A DNA stretch of 64,000 bases, taken from positions 9,046,087-9,110,086 of the forward strand of contig CM040447.1 in NCBI GenBank assembly GCA_022749755.1. The letters run 5' to 3'. The notes under the pieces are model-generated. The model worked only from the letters and a program-made list of their open reading frames with translations, searched no databases and had not been told where the DNA came from. Both the position numbers and the translations under genes were made by a program. This document shows, piece by piece, positions 1 through 12,739 of the stretch (position 1 is its first letter; every line of letters starts with the position of its first letter). This DNA is from Azadirachta indica (Eukaryota; Streptophyta; Magnoliopsida; Sapindales; Meliaceae).

Positions 1-599
1 GTTATTATTTTTATATTCTAAACTTTAATAAAATAATAGACTGTCATATATCATTTACAATTATAATAATTAGTCTATATCATTCACAACATATTAAGGA
101 CTAAAATGTTAAATTAAATTATTTAAAATTTATTATTTTAATAAAATATTTTAGAAAAGAAAATATTCTAACAATGAGTTGACTAAACTCATATGCTAAA
201 ATATTCTTAACCTTCGTGTTATTTTCTTAGTAATAATTTAATATTTAATTATCAAAAAAATATAATAAAACATTTTTAATATAATATATTTATTAAAGAA
301 ATTATATCATAGTCATTATATTTTCTTAAGAAAGTTATGAAACTCAGATTAATATAAATAAAAATATAAAAAATAGCTATATATTTTTTAAATGTCTTGA
401 ATAGTAGTGAGCTTCCTGAACACTAAATCCTTATTCTTAGTATTACTTAAACTCTGAATGGTGTAGAAGTGTTAAGCGTGCTTTAAACTTACACGTAGGG
501 GACTAAAAACAAATACGTACATGTTTTAGGTATTACAAATAAAAGTAATCAAAATTCTATTCTTTTGTATATTTTTTTTATCAAAATTCAATTAAATTA
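1..599. other. AT-rich intergenic sequence, nothing recognised
   Basis: Very AT-rich DNA with no open frame of useful length and no recognisable repeat ends. It lies downstream, on the minus strand, of the gypsy remnant that follows, so it may include decayed pol or LTR sequence, but I cannot show that. Confidence 0.5.
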
Positions 600-1760
600 T
601 TTAAGAACAATATAACATATATTTGAGCAAAATCCTTTACAAATCTATAGTAATATTCTATTAAACTAGAAACTTTCTGATCTAAGTCATACTCTTCAGT
701 GTATTCCAATTCAACAATGCCTCTATTTTGAGAAGGTCCACAAAAATACCTTCAAACACCGTATGCCCAAGAAATTTAACTTCAATCATTTAGAACTCAC
801 AAATGTGGACACATGTTTATATTCCAACCTATTGAGTTTATTGTAGTATTAATTGAATGCTTCTATGAGTAGAACGGGTTACATAGCTTGATGCCCATCC
901 GAAACGTGGACAAATGGTTCGGTAATAGCCCTATTCTACACACTTAAAACACACAACCAAGGATTCAGGAAAGCTCAGACTATCTTGAGTGCTTTCTTGA
1001 ATGGGACTAGTTAGTTTATTTTGTGTTTTTTTAAAATGTGAACACGTATTTTAGTGATATCCTTGTTGTCCACACTCAAAACACACACCAAATGTCTTAC
1101 TGGAATTTTGTCTTCCCTAAGTAGGAAATTAACCTCTCATTTGCTTTTCTCTCTAGAAGTTTTTGATTAGAACTACTCTTTTTAAATTCCATTATTTGTT
1201 TAATTTTCCTTCATCTTGCTTTATCATCAAAGCTCATTCAACCGTTTCTAATTTGTTTTAATATTTAACATTATGAGCTCATGACAAAGTGTTGGATTTA
1301 ATCCCTTCATAAATCACTTAATCTTGTTTAATCCCTTCATAAACCACTTATTCTTGTCTTTCTCCTTAGAAATCGTTGAAGTAATGAACCAACTCAACAT
1401 TTCAAACTTTGCCTTATGTTGTGCTACTGACATATTTTGCTAACTTAGATGAATATACTCATCCAACCTCACATTAGTAAATACCTCCAAAAAATGTTTA
1501 CCGAAGAAAACCTCTTTCAAGGTCTTCCATGTCCACTCTTTATCATGCCTTCTGATCTTCATGGTATTTCACCAATGATTTGCATGCTTGACTAGTTGAA
1601 ATGCTGCAAATTTAACCAAAAACACTTTAAGTGCTTGCATTGCATCTAGAATTCGATCGATTTGTTCCTCCCACTCTTGAACAATTAGTGGATTAACCTT
1701 TTCATTAAAAGTTAGGGGATTAAGTTTCCTAAACTCACTTAATATCGACATGTTTTGACC
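600..1760 (-). pseudogene. Ty3/gypsy retrotransposon remnant: gag joined to reverse transcriptase
   Basis: On the minus strand, 1,751 back to about 1,260 translates as a plant Ty3/gypsy Gag core: an EWEEQIDRIL segment, then a block containing HDKEWTWKTLKEVFF. About 1,055-1,095 gives a zinc-knuckle-like CFECGQQGYH...NTC, and about 920-950 a second possible Cys-rich knuckle (VCFKC). Around 690-790 the translation changes to the reverse transcriptase/RNase H hinge of plant gypsy Pol: KFLGHTVFEGIFVDL followed by KIEALLNW, then YYYRFVKDF in another frame. Stops and frame changes interrupt the whole stretch. The protease and the N-terminal half of reverse transcriptase, which should lie between Gag and this segment, are missing, so there is an internal deletion. 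No LTRs were found at either side. Family assignment is confident; nothing here can be functional. Confidence 0.8.
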
Positions 1761-3430
1761 CTTAACATTACTGCTATAATTATGTAGATCATCATTACTT
1801 GTGAAATCATGAAGTGGAATGACAAATTCTTTCGTTATCTAGAAAAATTTGCTAAACTTGCATGCTCTTAAAGAAGAAGATGGCTCTTTTTCTCTGTTAT
1901 CAGGCATGCTAGAATCCAAAGAACTATACGTCATAATAGTTAAAATAAATTTATATAAGAATGAAAGAATTCTTAATGACACAAATAAGAACAGAATTTA
2001 TTCTTCATTAACACTAGGAATTTACAATCTATAATAACAAAACTAGACTGAAGATACTAAAAAGATAAAAAAACTTAAGTTACCATAGATAAAATTATAC
2101 AAAATTACTAAGTATATACAAAACTCACTTATTAAATAGTTTAGTCTCTCCTGGCCCAACTGTTCACCAGTTTACTTAATTTTTCTCAATAATAATAGTT
2201 TGAAGGGTCCCTCCATTCTAGTAGGTAAAGGATCTAAAATCGTTGATCTTTCCTTGCTAGTCTCACTCATTGAATTTTTTGTTAAATTTTTGCACCAATT
2301 TTTCATTATTTTGCAGGCATTGTGAAATTTTCTAGTCCAAAATATACGATGCAATACTAGTTTGTGCTGGTTCGGGCCGTATAATGCTGACCAGGTTTAA
2401 CTTCTTATGATCTTTAATAAGTAACCTACTTAGAGCACACTGTTCCTTTCTAGTAATAGATATTCATATGTCATACTTAGTCACAGCTATATATACTACA
2501 AAACCAAACAAAAATCCAAATGATAAGATCATATGTAATAAAAAACGTAATTAATGACAAACTAAAAATATTTCCAACACTTCCTAACTATCGTAAAAGA
2601 TGTCTATAAAATTTTAATCACACTCTAATACTAAGTTTGTTGCACCTTAATTCTATATAAATTTTAACAGAGATTTTGTATAATGCAAATACATGTGATG
2701 TATTTACATGCATCATTATACAATACCTGGGTTAGAGGTTTCCCCTCGACTTTGGCCCTGAGGACAAATGTCAGATGCGGTCGAAGGTCGTGGTAGATTT
2801 GTAGGTCAGATAGTTGCTATAGTTGTATTAAACACTTACTATAGTTGTATAGTTTTTATCTATTACGGTTTTACAGTTTTTCAGATGCTTGTTGTTCATG
2901 GTTTTTCCTTTTTTTATTACTTTATTTACGTAGAATACGATGTTACATGTTCATGTTTTCCATTTACTTACACAGTTTATTCCTTCAAATAATCCATTGA
3001 CATGGCAAATACTGGTTGTTTATAAGTAATTAATCAACATGGTCTCAAATAATTGGACTGTAGGTTAATATGTAATAACAAAGTAAAAAACGCCATTGAA
3101 TTGAAATTGAATTAACGTTACCCAAGTTGAGTTCCTAATCAAGATAGCGTTAAAAATCATACTAGAAAAATAGTTTATGAATTATGTGTTCAACGTACGT
3201 ACAAGTTAACATGCCGTCTCATGGTCAATTAATTACATGTAAGTGCTAATTTAATTGTAATAAACGGTTTATTTATACTTAGGAAATTTATTAGTTCTAG
3301 TTATGGAATGTACAGTTATTCATTCAATTTATTAGTAACCATTTCATCCTTGATAAAATTGCTAATTTAAGCAAAATAGTTTATGTCAAGTAACCATGTT
3401 TCGAGAAGGAACCAGAACGTCAAAAGAAGA
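1761..3430. other. Intergenic, no gene recognised
   Basis: AT-rich with scattered short open frames that show no family resemblance or AT-independent codon pattern. The 5' end of the CACTA transposon that follows should lie somewhere here. I searched for the CACTACAAG terminus and found none; the closest string is ATACTACAAAACC near 2,491, which is not convincing. Confidence 0.5.
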
Positions 3431-3474
3431 GAAAACAAACTGTTAATTTTTAAACTAGACAAAAAAGACTATTT

Positions 3475-5612
3475 TTTATTTTTGAATTACCGTACTAGAA
3501 AACATTTAAGTTGCGTCACAATCTCGATGTGATGCATATAGAAAAAAATGTATATGATAGTATTTTGGGAACATTGATGAACATTGAGGACATATAAGAC
3601 TCGTCTTGATTTGAAGGAAATGGGTATAAGGCGTGAATTGCATCCAGTGCGCATTGATGGTCGTATTATGTTACCTGCTGCATGCTACACTTTGTCTAAA
3701 GTTGAGAAAGAAGGATTATGTGAATTCATTAAATCTGTAAAGCTTCCTGATGGTATGGCATCAAATATATCTCGATGTGTTAGCATTAAAGATTATCGAA
3801 TTTCAGTATTGAAAAGCCATGGCTGCCATGTTATCTTACAACGACTTCTGCCTGTTGTATTAAATGGATTCTTGAGCAAGGATGTTTGGGTGGAGATTAC
3901 TGAATTATGTTTGTACTTTAAGGAATTAACTTGCAAGACTTTGAAAATGGATGTGTTGGAACAACTTAGCAAAGATACTGTCTCGATACTATGCAAACTA
4001 GAAAAATTATTTCCTCCATCCTTTTTTGATATTATGATTCACTTAACCATTCACTTAGCATAAGAGGCAATGGTGGCTAGACTAGTTCCGTATCAGTGGA
4101 TATATCCATTCGAAAGGTAATGTTCATTTTTCTCTTTTAACTTTTTTCTGTTTAATTATTGTGTTATTTTTTTCATATATTTTATGTATCTTTAAGAGAA
4201 TATCTAACTATTTTCCTATATTGTCAGGCAAATGCACAACTTGAAAACCTATGATACAAATAAAGCATATCCTGAAGGCTCATTAGCTAAAGGATAATCT
4301 GACCATGAATGTTTGACATTTTGCTCTATTTACTTTTATAATGTTGAAACAAGTTTTAATCGACCAGAACGGAACAATGATGTATGTGAAGGTGAACAAA
4401 TAGAAGGTCTATCGATTTTCCAACAGAAAGTTCGTTGCTTAGGAGCAACGATCATTGATGAGCTTAGTTTGATTGATTGGGCAAAACTTCGTTGGTATGT
4501 GCTGAATAATTGTAAGGGAGTGCAACCGTGTATATTGTAAGTTAACTAATCCAAATGAGTTATATACTTTGCAATATATTAGCTTGATGCTTTATTATAT
4601 AATAGTTTAATTATATACAGGGAGCATAAGTCAGAACTTGAAAGGCAAAATGTTAAGATTGTAGATAAGTAGCAAGAGTTAGAATTTCACCAGTGGTTTG
4701 CTCATGTGAGCACATACATTCACAAAAAAGTACTTAATATTATTTTTTTTTTGAAAAGCTATTAAGACCATTTATTTTATTTTGAACTTATTTTAGTAAA
4801 TATTCATGTTAGTAGGTTTAATGGCTCAAAAAACAAAGATCATCAAAATTACTGAAGGGTTGAAAATTTTGTCCATTGGACCTGATAAAATAGTGACACA
4901 CTACATTGGATGCATTCTTAACGGGGTCAGGTTTCATACACAAGATCGTGATGGTTTTCGTAAAACTCAAAATAGTAGAGTGGTTGTTAAAGGAGACCAT
5001 AAGGGTAAGAGTACTGATTTCTATGGGGTGCTGAAAGAGATTATTTAGCTTTCTTATCTTGGGGAGAATCGGGTGGTCATTTTCAAATGTGATTGGTGGG
5101 ATTTCAATTATGCAAAAGGAATCCAGATTAATGAGCATAAGATGATAAGCGTAAATACTAATAAAACATGGTACAACAAGGAACCATTTGTTTTGGCATG
5201 TCAAGCACAACAAGTATTCTACACAATTAGCACGAAGCTCGGTAAAAATTGGCGAGTTGTAGATATATCACAACCTCGAGGAAGCTATGATGTTCTAGAA
5301 GAGGAAGTAGAAGAAGGTTATGGGTTGGAAGCTGAAGATCCATTTTAACAACCAGAGTCACATGTCATTAGTGATGTTTTTGGGATTGATGATGATGAAG
5401 TTTTGTTGTCTAAGGATGATATGGATATGATTGTTGTAGATGTGAATTATGAAGCTGAAAAAATGACCGATAAGAACTCTATTGACGGTGACAATGATGC
5501 AAATGACATAAACTTTAGTAATGAAGACATCAAGGAAGATTATGTTTCTTCTAATGATGATAATAATTCGGTTATTTATTTTTATTCTTGTCTAGTTTTC
5601 TTAATCTTTTGA
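3475..5612 (+). pseudogene. TNP2-like CACTA transposase remnant (DUF4218 + DUF4216)
   Basis: The reading starts in the C-terminal part of the transposase domain. 3,484-3,585 reads FELPY, a stop where family members have Trp, then KTFKLRHNLDVMHIEKN and a segment ending GTLMNIE. 3,584-4,063 matches the DUF4218 region (LPAACYTLSK, LKSHGCHVILQRLLPVV), continuing across a probable intron (about 4,118-4,228, GT..AG) into QMHNLKTYD, then LTFCSIYFYNVETSFNRPER. 4,806-5,048 and 5,053-5,348 match DUF4216: HYIGCILNGVRFHTQDRDG, then VVIFKCDWWDF. An acidic D/E/N-rich tail follows to 5,612. The DDE-bearing Transposase_21 part, which should precede this, is not present, and several stops interrupt the frame. 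The protein would have cut and joined CACTA ends; this copy cannot. Confidence 0.85.
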
Positions 5613-5779
5613 TTTTATTAGATACATAATTCTTATATTGTTTGTTGATTTTCATTGTTCATTGTTCTATTCTTATGATTATACTTGGTTTTAAGAAAAC
5701 TTGATGCTTGTAAATAAATTAATACAATAGTTCTATATGCTTTGAATTAAGGTTTGTTTTCATTGCCTCTTTAACTTTG

Positions 5780-7860
5780 TGATCAACGAGATACAGGTGA
5801 TAAACTTGCTTCTCAAAAAAAGGTCATTAAAAGTCATTCTTCTACAAAACTATTAGCACCCTTACCTCCATATCCACTGCAATCATCTCCAAGAAAGCAT
5901 TCTGCCACTAATCATCGTAATAAAGAACCCTTTAGACAATGGGCCTCAAGTACAACAAATTCATATGTTGATCAATCTAATCAATCGACCGCTTCTACCA
6001 AAGACTCCCTAGCACCTCTCATAGATTCCAATCATCTTCTAATCAACTTGATTTGGTTATAAGTCTAATTACAAAAGTACCAAAGTCTCACAGTGGGCAA
6101 AATTCCCTTTCTGGAATTAGAGATAACGAAAATGGTATGTCAATTGTATTTAAAATACTTGTAAAATTAAATTTCTACTTTTTTTGAGTTACTTGGAAAT
6201 AGATTTTGATACTATTGCTACAAATTAGTATAAGTAGTATTAACTACATTATGATTTATATATTTTTGCAAAGGCTAATATTATGATACTTGAGTTATTC
6301 GTTATAATTACAAAGTAGTTAACAATATATAGTTTAGAACATGAGATTTTGGTACATAACGCCTTCAAGATTAGAAGGGTGTAAATGAGAAAGATTGAAT
6401 ATAAATTCAAAAAAAAAATTATTAATATATTACAATTTCTAGAAACTTATTCATGAATCAGATGTAGTTTTGCCAAGGAAAAAGAAAGGAAGAGAGGAGA
6501 CATGTGGTCTTGAGCTAGTAAAACGAAGACGATCGGGTAAGAAAATTGAAATAGATATTCCCAAAAAAACGATGAGGACTACTGGAGAATGTAGTCAATT
6601 TTATATCACCGATTTAGGGTATATTGTTAGAAGACATGCAACCATTACAAGTTAAAGGTTGGAGTGAAATCCCAAGGGTAGTTGTCGAAATGTTGATTAA
6701 GCTTGTTCGTGTAAGTATTCTATTTTATGTTGTCAAATTCCCAATATAAATGCAGGTATATATAGACATAAAGTTATACATATACAATTTTAAAATTCTA
6801 AATACATCATGTTATTGCATTAAAATTCTCAGGACAAATTCATATTAAGCGTTACAGCTCACATAGATTTAGCTATTGAAGAGGATATGAAGCGTAAATA
6901 TTATAGATGGCGTTATACTCCACATCAAAAATTTCTTCAGCATGCAACAATGGATGAACCACTAGCACATTCACCTAAAAATACTAAAGCAGAAGATTGG
7001 AGATATCTTATTAATTTGTGGGAAAGTGAGAAATGGATGGTATGTTTAATTCTCAAAAGGAATCAGAAAACTATATTACTAGTTTAAGCCAATGGCCTAA
7101 TACTTTTGAGTTATAATTATTAAATCACTATTTTTCAACTGGCATAAGGAAATTAGTGAGAACAAGACAAATAAAGGAAAGCTAAAGATCACTCATTGTG
7201 TTGGGTCAAAGGCATTTAGTCGCATTAGGACTGAATGTATGTGGATTTCTATTTTTTCTTTTATATTTATGATTATATAATATGAAAGATATTTTGAATG
7301 ATTTATGTTTTTCTCCAAATATATGGAAAAATTCTGAAATTGAAGAAGATCTTAGCCATATTGACATGTTCCAAATGACTAGATTTAGCAAGAAAAAAGG
7401 AAAGTGGATCAATGACGGTGCTCAAAATGCCTTTGTAAGCATGTATAATAATTCTTATTTTTATTAGTCATATTTCTTAAAATTTTTGACTTATTCCTAT
7501 TATATCTTATCCAAAACGAATTATAATCACTCCAAAACAAATCATAATGGAAGTATTTGAATGTGAATCTGAAGATCACATTTATGAGAAAGTTTTTCCC
7601 TCTAAGTCAGCTCACATCCATGGCTGTGGAGTAGGACTAAAGCCCAAAAAAATCTTTCGCATTACCATAACGTAGAAATGCACAATTGGAAGAAGCTATT
7701 CATAAGATGGAGGAGGCCACTCAAGTGGCTATTGATGCTACACAAAGGGCTGATGAGGCAGCTATGGTGGCTGCTGAAGCTACAAAAAGGGATGAGCTCA
7801 CGGAGAAACAATTTTCATTGTTAACTGTTGATCCCAAAACTCTTTAAAGGAAATTCTGAA
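5780..7860 (+). pseudogene. TNP1/En-Spm plant transposase-associated remnant (Ptta/En/Spm type)
   Basis: A Ser/Thr/Pro-rich N-terminal region (about 5,790-6,110) is followed by a basic segment (RKKKGREE, about 6,470) and a globular part split by introns. Recognisable pieces are KRKYYRWRYTPHQKFLQ (about 6,890), TNKGKLKITHCVGSKAFSRI (about 7,170-7,230), MFQMTRFSKKKGKWINDGAQ (about 7,370) and an HGCGVG turn (about 7,620), then an Ala/Glu-rich coiled-coil tail to about 7,840. This order matches the second protein of plant CACTA elements, thought to bind subterminal repeats. Frames change at plausible splice sites, but no continuous model could be built without stops, so I treat it as decayed. Confidence 0.75.
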
Positions 7861-8689
7861 CAACGTAGTGTCGCGTTTGCCCTCTAATTGATCTCAAAAC
7901 AACTTAAAGATTTGTCAGGAAGTTGTCTTTGCTCAAAGTGTCATTATTACAAAATTATTTATTTATTTTGGTTATAAAATATTAAAATTTGATGAATGCT
8001 CTAAAGTTTTGGCAGGAAACCACAAAAAACAAGTTAGTATTTCAATTGGAAAATTTTTGTTCTCATTATATATGATTCGAAAGAAAAAGGATGATTATCT
8101 TTATGTCTTTAACGCAATTGATTATTTAAATATGTAGTCATTCTTCTTGTATTGTTTATAGTGTGTGTGTGTGTGTATATGCAAATATTCCCAGTAATTA
8201 ATTATATAATTCAAATTTTAATGATTCACACTACCTCACTTGAGTTTTAGAATTATTATGACACGCTTATTCTTGATGGAATAATATACTATAAGCTTTC
8301 AATGTTAGTGTTCTTAGATAAATGTTATAAACTGATACTAATTTTATTTTTCCTATATACAGATGGTAATCATTCAATTTTATCAAAGAATTGTCTCATG
8401 ATCATTTGATAATTGGAGTTAAACTCGCTGACACTTCATATTTTGCACTTATTTTTTTAACAGCATTTTGGTGTTTGTACATAACTAAAGACAAGTTATG
8501 CATTCTTTTAGTCTTTTTTGTTCACAATTGTACAAGTGATGCAAAATAGATAAGACATATTTAAGCAGAATATTTATCATATATTGTATCTTGTTAAATC
8601 TTTCGGCATAAGCACAATATTCAAATACCAAATTATCTATGCATTTTTGCAATTGTTATTAGAGATATTAAATTATTGTTATAGTCTAG

Positions 8690-9406
8690 TCAATTTAGTA
8701 ATTGAATATTCATTTATGAAATTCTTATTATAGGCTACTCAATTTTAGTAATTGAATATCCATTGCTATAGAATACTTTAATAACTATAAAGTGCAATCA
8801 ACGAGTGACCATATTTTCATTACTAAAAAGGATTACTATAATTATGAATGAGGTCATCAATTAGTCACCAAATTGTCATTGCTAAAATTTGAAATTTTCA
8901 GTAAATAAGTCTATTACATTAGTCTCAAACTTTTTACTTGTTATGAATCTTATTAATTAGTAATCAAATATTCATTGGAAAAAAAAAAAAGACACTTTTA
9001 GTCATCAACTATGGTTAACTAGTGACCAAATTTGTCCACTAAAAAAGATACTTTTTAGTAATAAAATTCTTCGTTGCAAAAGTAGGGAGTTATTAGTGAC
9101 CAATTTCATCACAAATAAGTTCATTACATTTTACTTTTAGTTACCAGCAAAGTATTTTAGTGACCAAATGTTTGATCTTGTAGTGATGAAGAAATTGGAC
9201 AATAATACTTTTCTTTTAGTCACCCACACATGGTCACTAATTTTTTCATGTGATTTAGCTACTAAAACTTTTTGTTGCTGACTAATTACCTTTTGTGATG
9301 AGGTTATGATGAAGAACTGGGAACGAAAGATTTTTGGTAACTATTGGTTATCGGTGATGAAAATTTTTCAGATTTTATTACAAATATTTTCATGACTAAT
9401 TTACTA
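8690..9406. repeat. CACTA subterminal repeat region
   Basis: Multiple degenerate copies of TTAGT(G/C)ACCAAAT-like motifs lie in direct and inverted orientation in the last 0.7 kb before the 3' terminus. An extra copy of the terminal string CTTGTAGTG is at 9,177-9,185. Such arrays are where the TNP1-type protein binds in En/Spm. Confidence 0.65.
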
Positions 9407-9419
9407 TTTTCTTGTAGTG

Positions 9420-9830
9420 AATGATTTTGTAGAAAAAATTGCATAAAAATTATGACAATAATTATTTTGTAACAATAAAAAGTTAAATATAAATTTGTAG
9501 ACTCAAATTAATTAATTAATTAAAATTACAAAAATATATTTTTTTTATAGCATTAAACTAATAATGATTTTGTAAAAACTTTGTATAAAATTAAAATAAT
9601 AAATTATTTATTATAGTAATAAAAAATTAAATATAAATTTGTAAAGTCAAATTAATCAATAAAAATTACAAAGAAAAAATATATTTTTGCAACATTAAAC
9701 TAATAATGTTTTGTAAAAAATTTTCGTAAAATTAAAATAATAATTATTTTGTAACATTAAAAAATTAAATATAAATTTACGAGCTAAATTTAAGTTATAA
9801 AATATATTATAAAAAAATATGCATAGGAAT
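9420..9830. repeat. 141-bp tandem repeat, about 2.9 copies
   Basis: Three degenerate units begin at about 9,420, 9,561 and 9,702. Each starts with AATGATTTTGTA or a close variant, passes through AAATATAAATTTGTA and ends near AACATTAAACTA. Copies differ by point changes and small indels. The first copy begins at the base after the CACTA terminus, so the transposon probably inserted into this array. Confidence 0.75.
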
Positions 9831-10479
9831 ATTATATTTAAAGAGTATATATATATATAATAATGCATATATAAAAATGTTAAATATTAATCTAGCTTGG
9901 TTGGCAACGCTATGAATTCGAATGATTATAATGTTTGTTACAAATATTAGCTTAGACCCAACTTAAACTCGTCAAATTTGAATTAAAATTTGGATTCAAA
10001 GGATAAAATAGTAACAAAAATTTGTTAAAAATAACCACATAGTGGGTTTTGGGTTATTTCATTTATTTCATCCCAATAGGGTAATGGTATTTTTTTCCTT
10101 ATATAAATAATTGATACATGCATGAAAATGAGGTATAAATTTACATCATTCCTTATTATCTCATTTCTTTGGGAAGTTTTGTTCTTAATTTTTATTTTCC
10201 TTTTTTCTTGTTTGATAAAAAATGATTAATTAAATTTTTTTCTTCAAAATATGCTCAATTGTAATTCATAATAAGCAAATTTTTCATAAATTCCATATTG
10301 TAATTGGAAAGTTACTTCTTCATGATCAACTCTCTTTTTATCTATGATTTCTTTCGTTTTAAATTTAAAACACTTATAAAGTTATTGAAAAATAAAAGAT
10401 ATGTTTATTACCTTCAGAGTTTGAAAAAAAAAAAGATACAAGTAAAAGCTAAGAGTCATTAGAGATAATAATCAAAGAT
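9831..10479. other. AT-rich intergenic, nothing recognised
   Basis: Low-complexity AT-rich sequence with a short TA microsatellite near 9,848-9,860. No gene or transposon ends seen. Confidence 0.5.
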
Positions 10480-11079
10480 GAAATGAGAACTAGGGGGCTT
10501 TTGTTATGGAGATAAAAGTAATAGTACTACACGGTCCTATTTGGGGACGCCCACATAAAAATATCTACCTTGACATGTTCACCTATGCAAGTCATGGGCT
10601 TTAGTATATTAGAATCCCGCCTCCAAATGAATGCTGAATTGGGCCAAGAAAACCCAAGATCCGAGGGCCTAGGGGAAAATGATTTAGGTCCAAGAAAGCA
10701 AGTGACGTGTGCTTAATAATTCGAAGAGAAAGTACTGCAAAAAATTGACCTTACTTAAAAGTGGAAGTGACTAATGTGGTGTCATCATCATCCTATTGAA
10801 AAATCTCTTGGCCAATACTAGAATGACACGTAGGAGGGTTATAGCAAGACAACCACTGATTAATTAGCATTTGTCGAAATTAGACGGTGAGCATAATTTC
10901 TTCTCAAGGAAGCCAGCAATGGGCTCGTGAGAACTGAGAGCAAGTAGCGCCTGCAATCCCTCGTGATGAAGCGTCGTGAATCACATGGAAAAAATGGTTG
11001 CATCACTTGTAATAGTGGCACCCATATAAACTATAGGGTCACCTAAAATAAGATAAGTAAACTATCTCTCTCTAAAAAT

Positions 11080-11114
<35 letters not shown>

Positions 11115-11480
11115 AATTTGAAGCTTTTGGATTCAAATTAGTGAGAAATAATTTCTTCAATGGCATTTAAATTGCCTTGAGCATCATAAGGTATTCGTCG
11201 GTCACACTGCTAATAACCACTAATTATTCATTAACACTTTAAATATTGTCTCCCAAGACAAAGTCATCACGGTAGCCTTGTTTAAGATCCACGTGGACCC
11301 AAATCCTAACTTCATTCCACACTTGATTTGTTCCCTACAAAGTAGACAAATAATATTTTTTGACTGGGTTTTGACCTATGTGACACATACGTACATGCGT
11401 GGCACGTATGTTGCATTGAACAAATATGTAGTACACGTGGCATCTATGTGGCAATAGCCACGAGTTTTCAATATCAACAA
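10480..11480. other. Higher-GC non-coding block, possible LTR fragment
   Basis: This 1-kb block stands out from its surroundings by higher GC content. It contains a TATAAA-like box near 11,027, a CT microsatellite, and several CACGTG-type G-box hexamers (near 11,293 and 11,435). No open frame is convincing. The mix resembles an LTR or promoter-bearing repeat, but I found no second copy and no target duplication. Confidence 0.3.
11081..11112. repeat. (CT)n microsatellite
   Basis: An uninterrupted run of about 16 CT units, preceded by a shorter interrupted CT stretch from about 11,063. Confidence 0.95.
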
Positions 11481-12739
11481 ACGTTAAAGCTAGTAATTTA
11501 AAAATATTAACTTTAAAATTAATTATAATTTTTAAAATTTAATGTTAATACATACTTATAAAAAATTACAATGTTAAACTAAATATTATATCTATTGACA
11601 ATTTTTTTGTTAGTTTTAATTATTCCTAAATATAATTTATTAATGCTAAATTTGATTGTATTAATACTAATAAAATTAATGTGAATGTGCATATTATAGA
11701 TATATGTGGCCAATTTTTTGTGGGGGAATTCTCAATTCTCCCTCTTTGTTTAATCTAATATCTCGAATCTCTCTTGTTATTTTCGTTATTATCTCAATAA
11801 CCCAATGACACTATCTCCGTTTATAGAAAACGATAATTTTTCAGAGTAATTAGGTACTTTTCACAAATTGTGTGTGATAGTGAACAAAATCAGGTATTTT
11901 ATACTGCCTTTTTAAAATTGAAAGGGGCTCACTATTGAAACCTAGGACCCTATCTTATCTAACCTAATAATCCCATAACAATCCAATAAAACACTTCAAT
12001 TAATACTTTCAACAAAAAAAAACACTCCTATCCAAACAGAACTCATCTTCAGGTCTTGTCAATGGATAATGCATTTCAGATCTAAGTTGTGTAGATGACT
12101 TTCTGATTGTTGTAGGATTCACCATTGTCTTTTTGGTTGAAGAAAAACATATTCAAGAAGAAAATATTATGTTTGATAATAATTCTTTCAATTTGGAATT
12201 TATTTTTTTCTTATCTTTTTATATTTTTTTATTTATTTTAATTTGGAATTTATTTTTCTTAAGCATACTATATCTTGTTTGATAATTCACATAAATTATT
12301 CACAACAGACCAAATTTTGTGCGCCAACTTAATTACGGATCAAATGGCAACTGTTTCCAGCAATTAATTAATTGATTTATTTGTCTTTGTGAACTATTAG
12401 TATGATTATGATTTGCATAATTTAAGTTATTTGATGTACTAAATGTATGATTATTATTAATACATTGTTAATTTTTTTTTTAATTTAGATATATTTACTT
12501 TTCATATATAACATCATAAATTATAAAAATATTAACACTCAAACATGTAAATTTTACTTTTGGGTATGAGTGAAAATTATTTGATGTATAATTTTATTAT
12601 TTATTTCATCTTTAAAATTATGAAGGTAAAATTATAAAATTATTGATTTTCAAACGTTAGTATTTGAAAAAAAAAAAACTACTTAATACTTTTACTCAAA
12701 TTTCAAATAGAAAAGCAAATAAACCATTCAAATACAAAA
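11481..12739. other. AT-rich intergenic, nothing recognised
   Basis: AT-rich DNA with several poly(A)/poly(T) runs. No gene, no repeat boundary that I can define. Confidence 0.5.

Larger units (their letters stand above)
3436..9419 (+). mobile_element. CACTA (En/Spm-like) DNA transposon, decayed, 5' end missing
   Basis: A plus-strand element with the two genes of plant CACTA transposons in normal order: a TNP2-like transposase remnant (about 3,475-5,612) and a TNP1/En-Spm-associated remnant (about 5,780-7,860). The 3' terminus is TTTTCTTGTAGTG at 9,407-9,419, the complement of the canonical CACTACAAGAAAA end. Subterminal sequence from about 8,690 repeats short motifs such as TTAGTGACCAAAT and TTAGTCACCAAAT in both orientations, typical of transposase binding regions in this superfamily. 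The 5' terminus and most of the catalytic part of TNP2 are absent, so the element is 5'-truncated or internally deleted. Both coding regions carry stops. Confidence 0.85.

Noticed and set aside
2768..2992. 74-codon open frame on plus upstream of the CACTA remnant
   Set aside because: The composition (Tyr/Phe/Val-rich, low complexity) matches AT-rich chance translation and no transposase motif is present.
10480..11480. Solo LTR
   Set aside because: Promoter-like features and composition fit, but there is no TG...CA boundary with target duplication and no second copy in the window, so it is only listed as a possibility.
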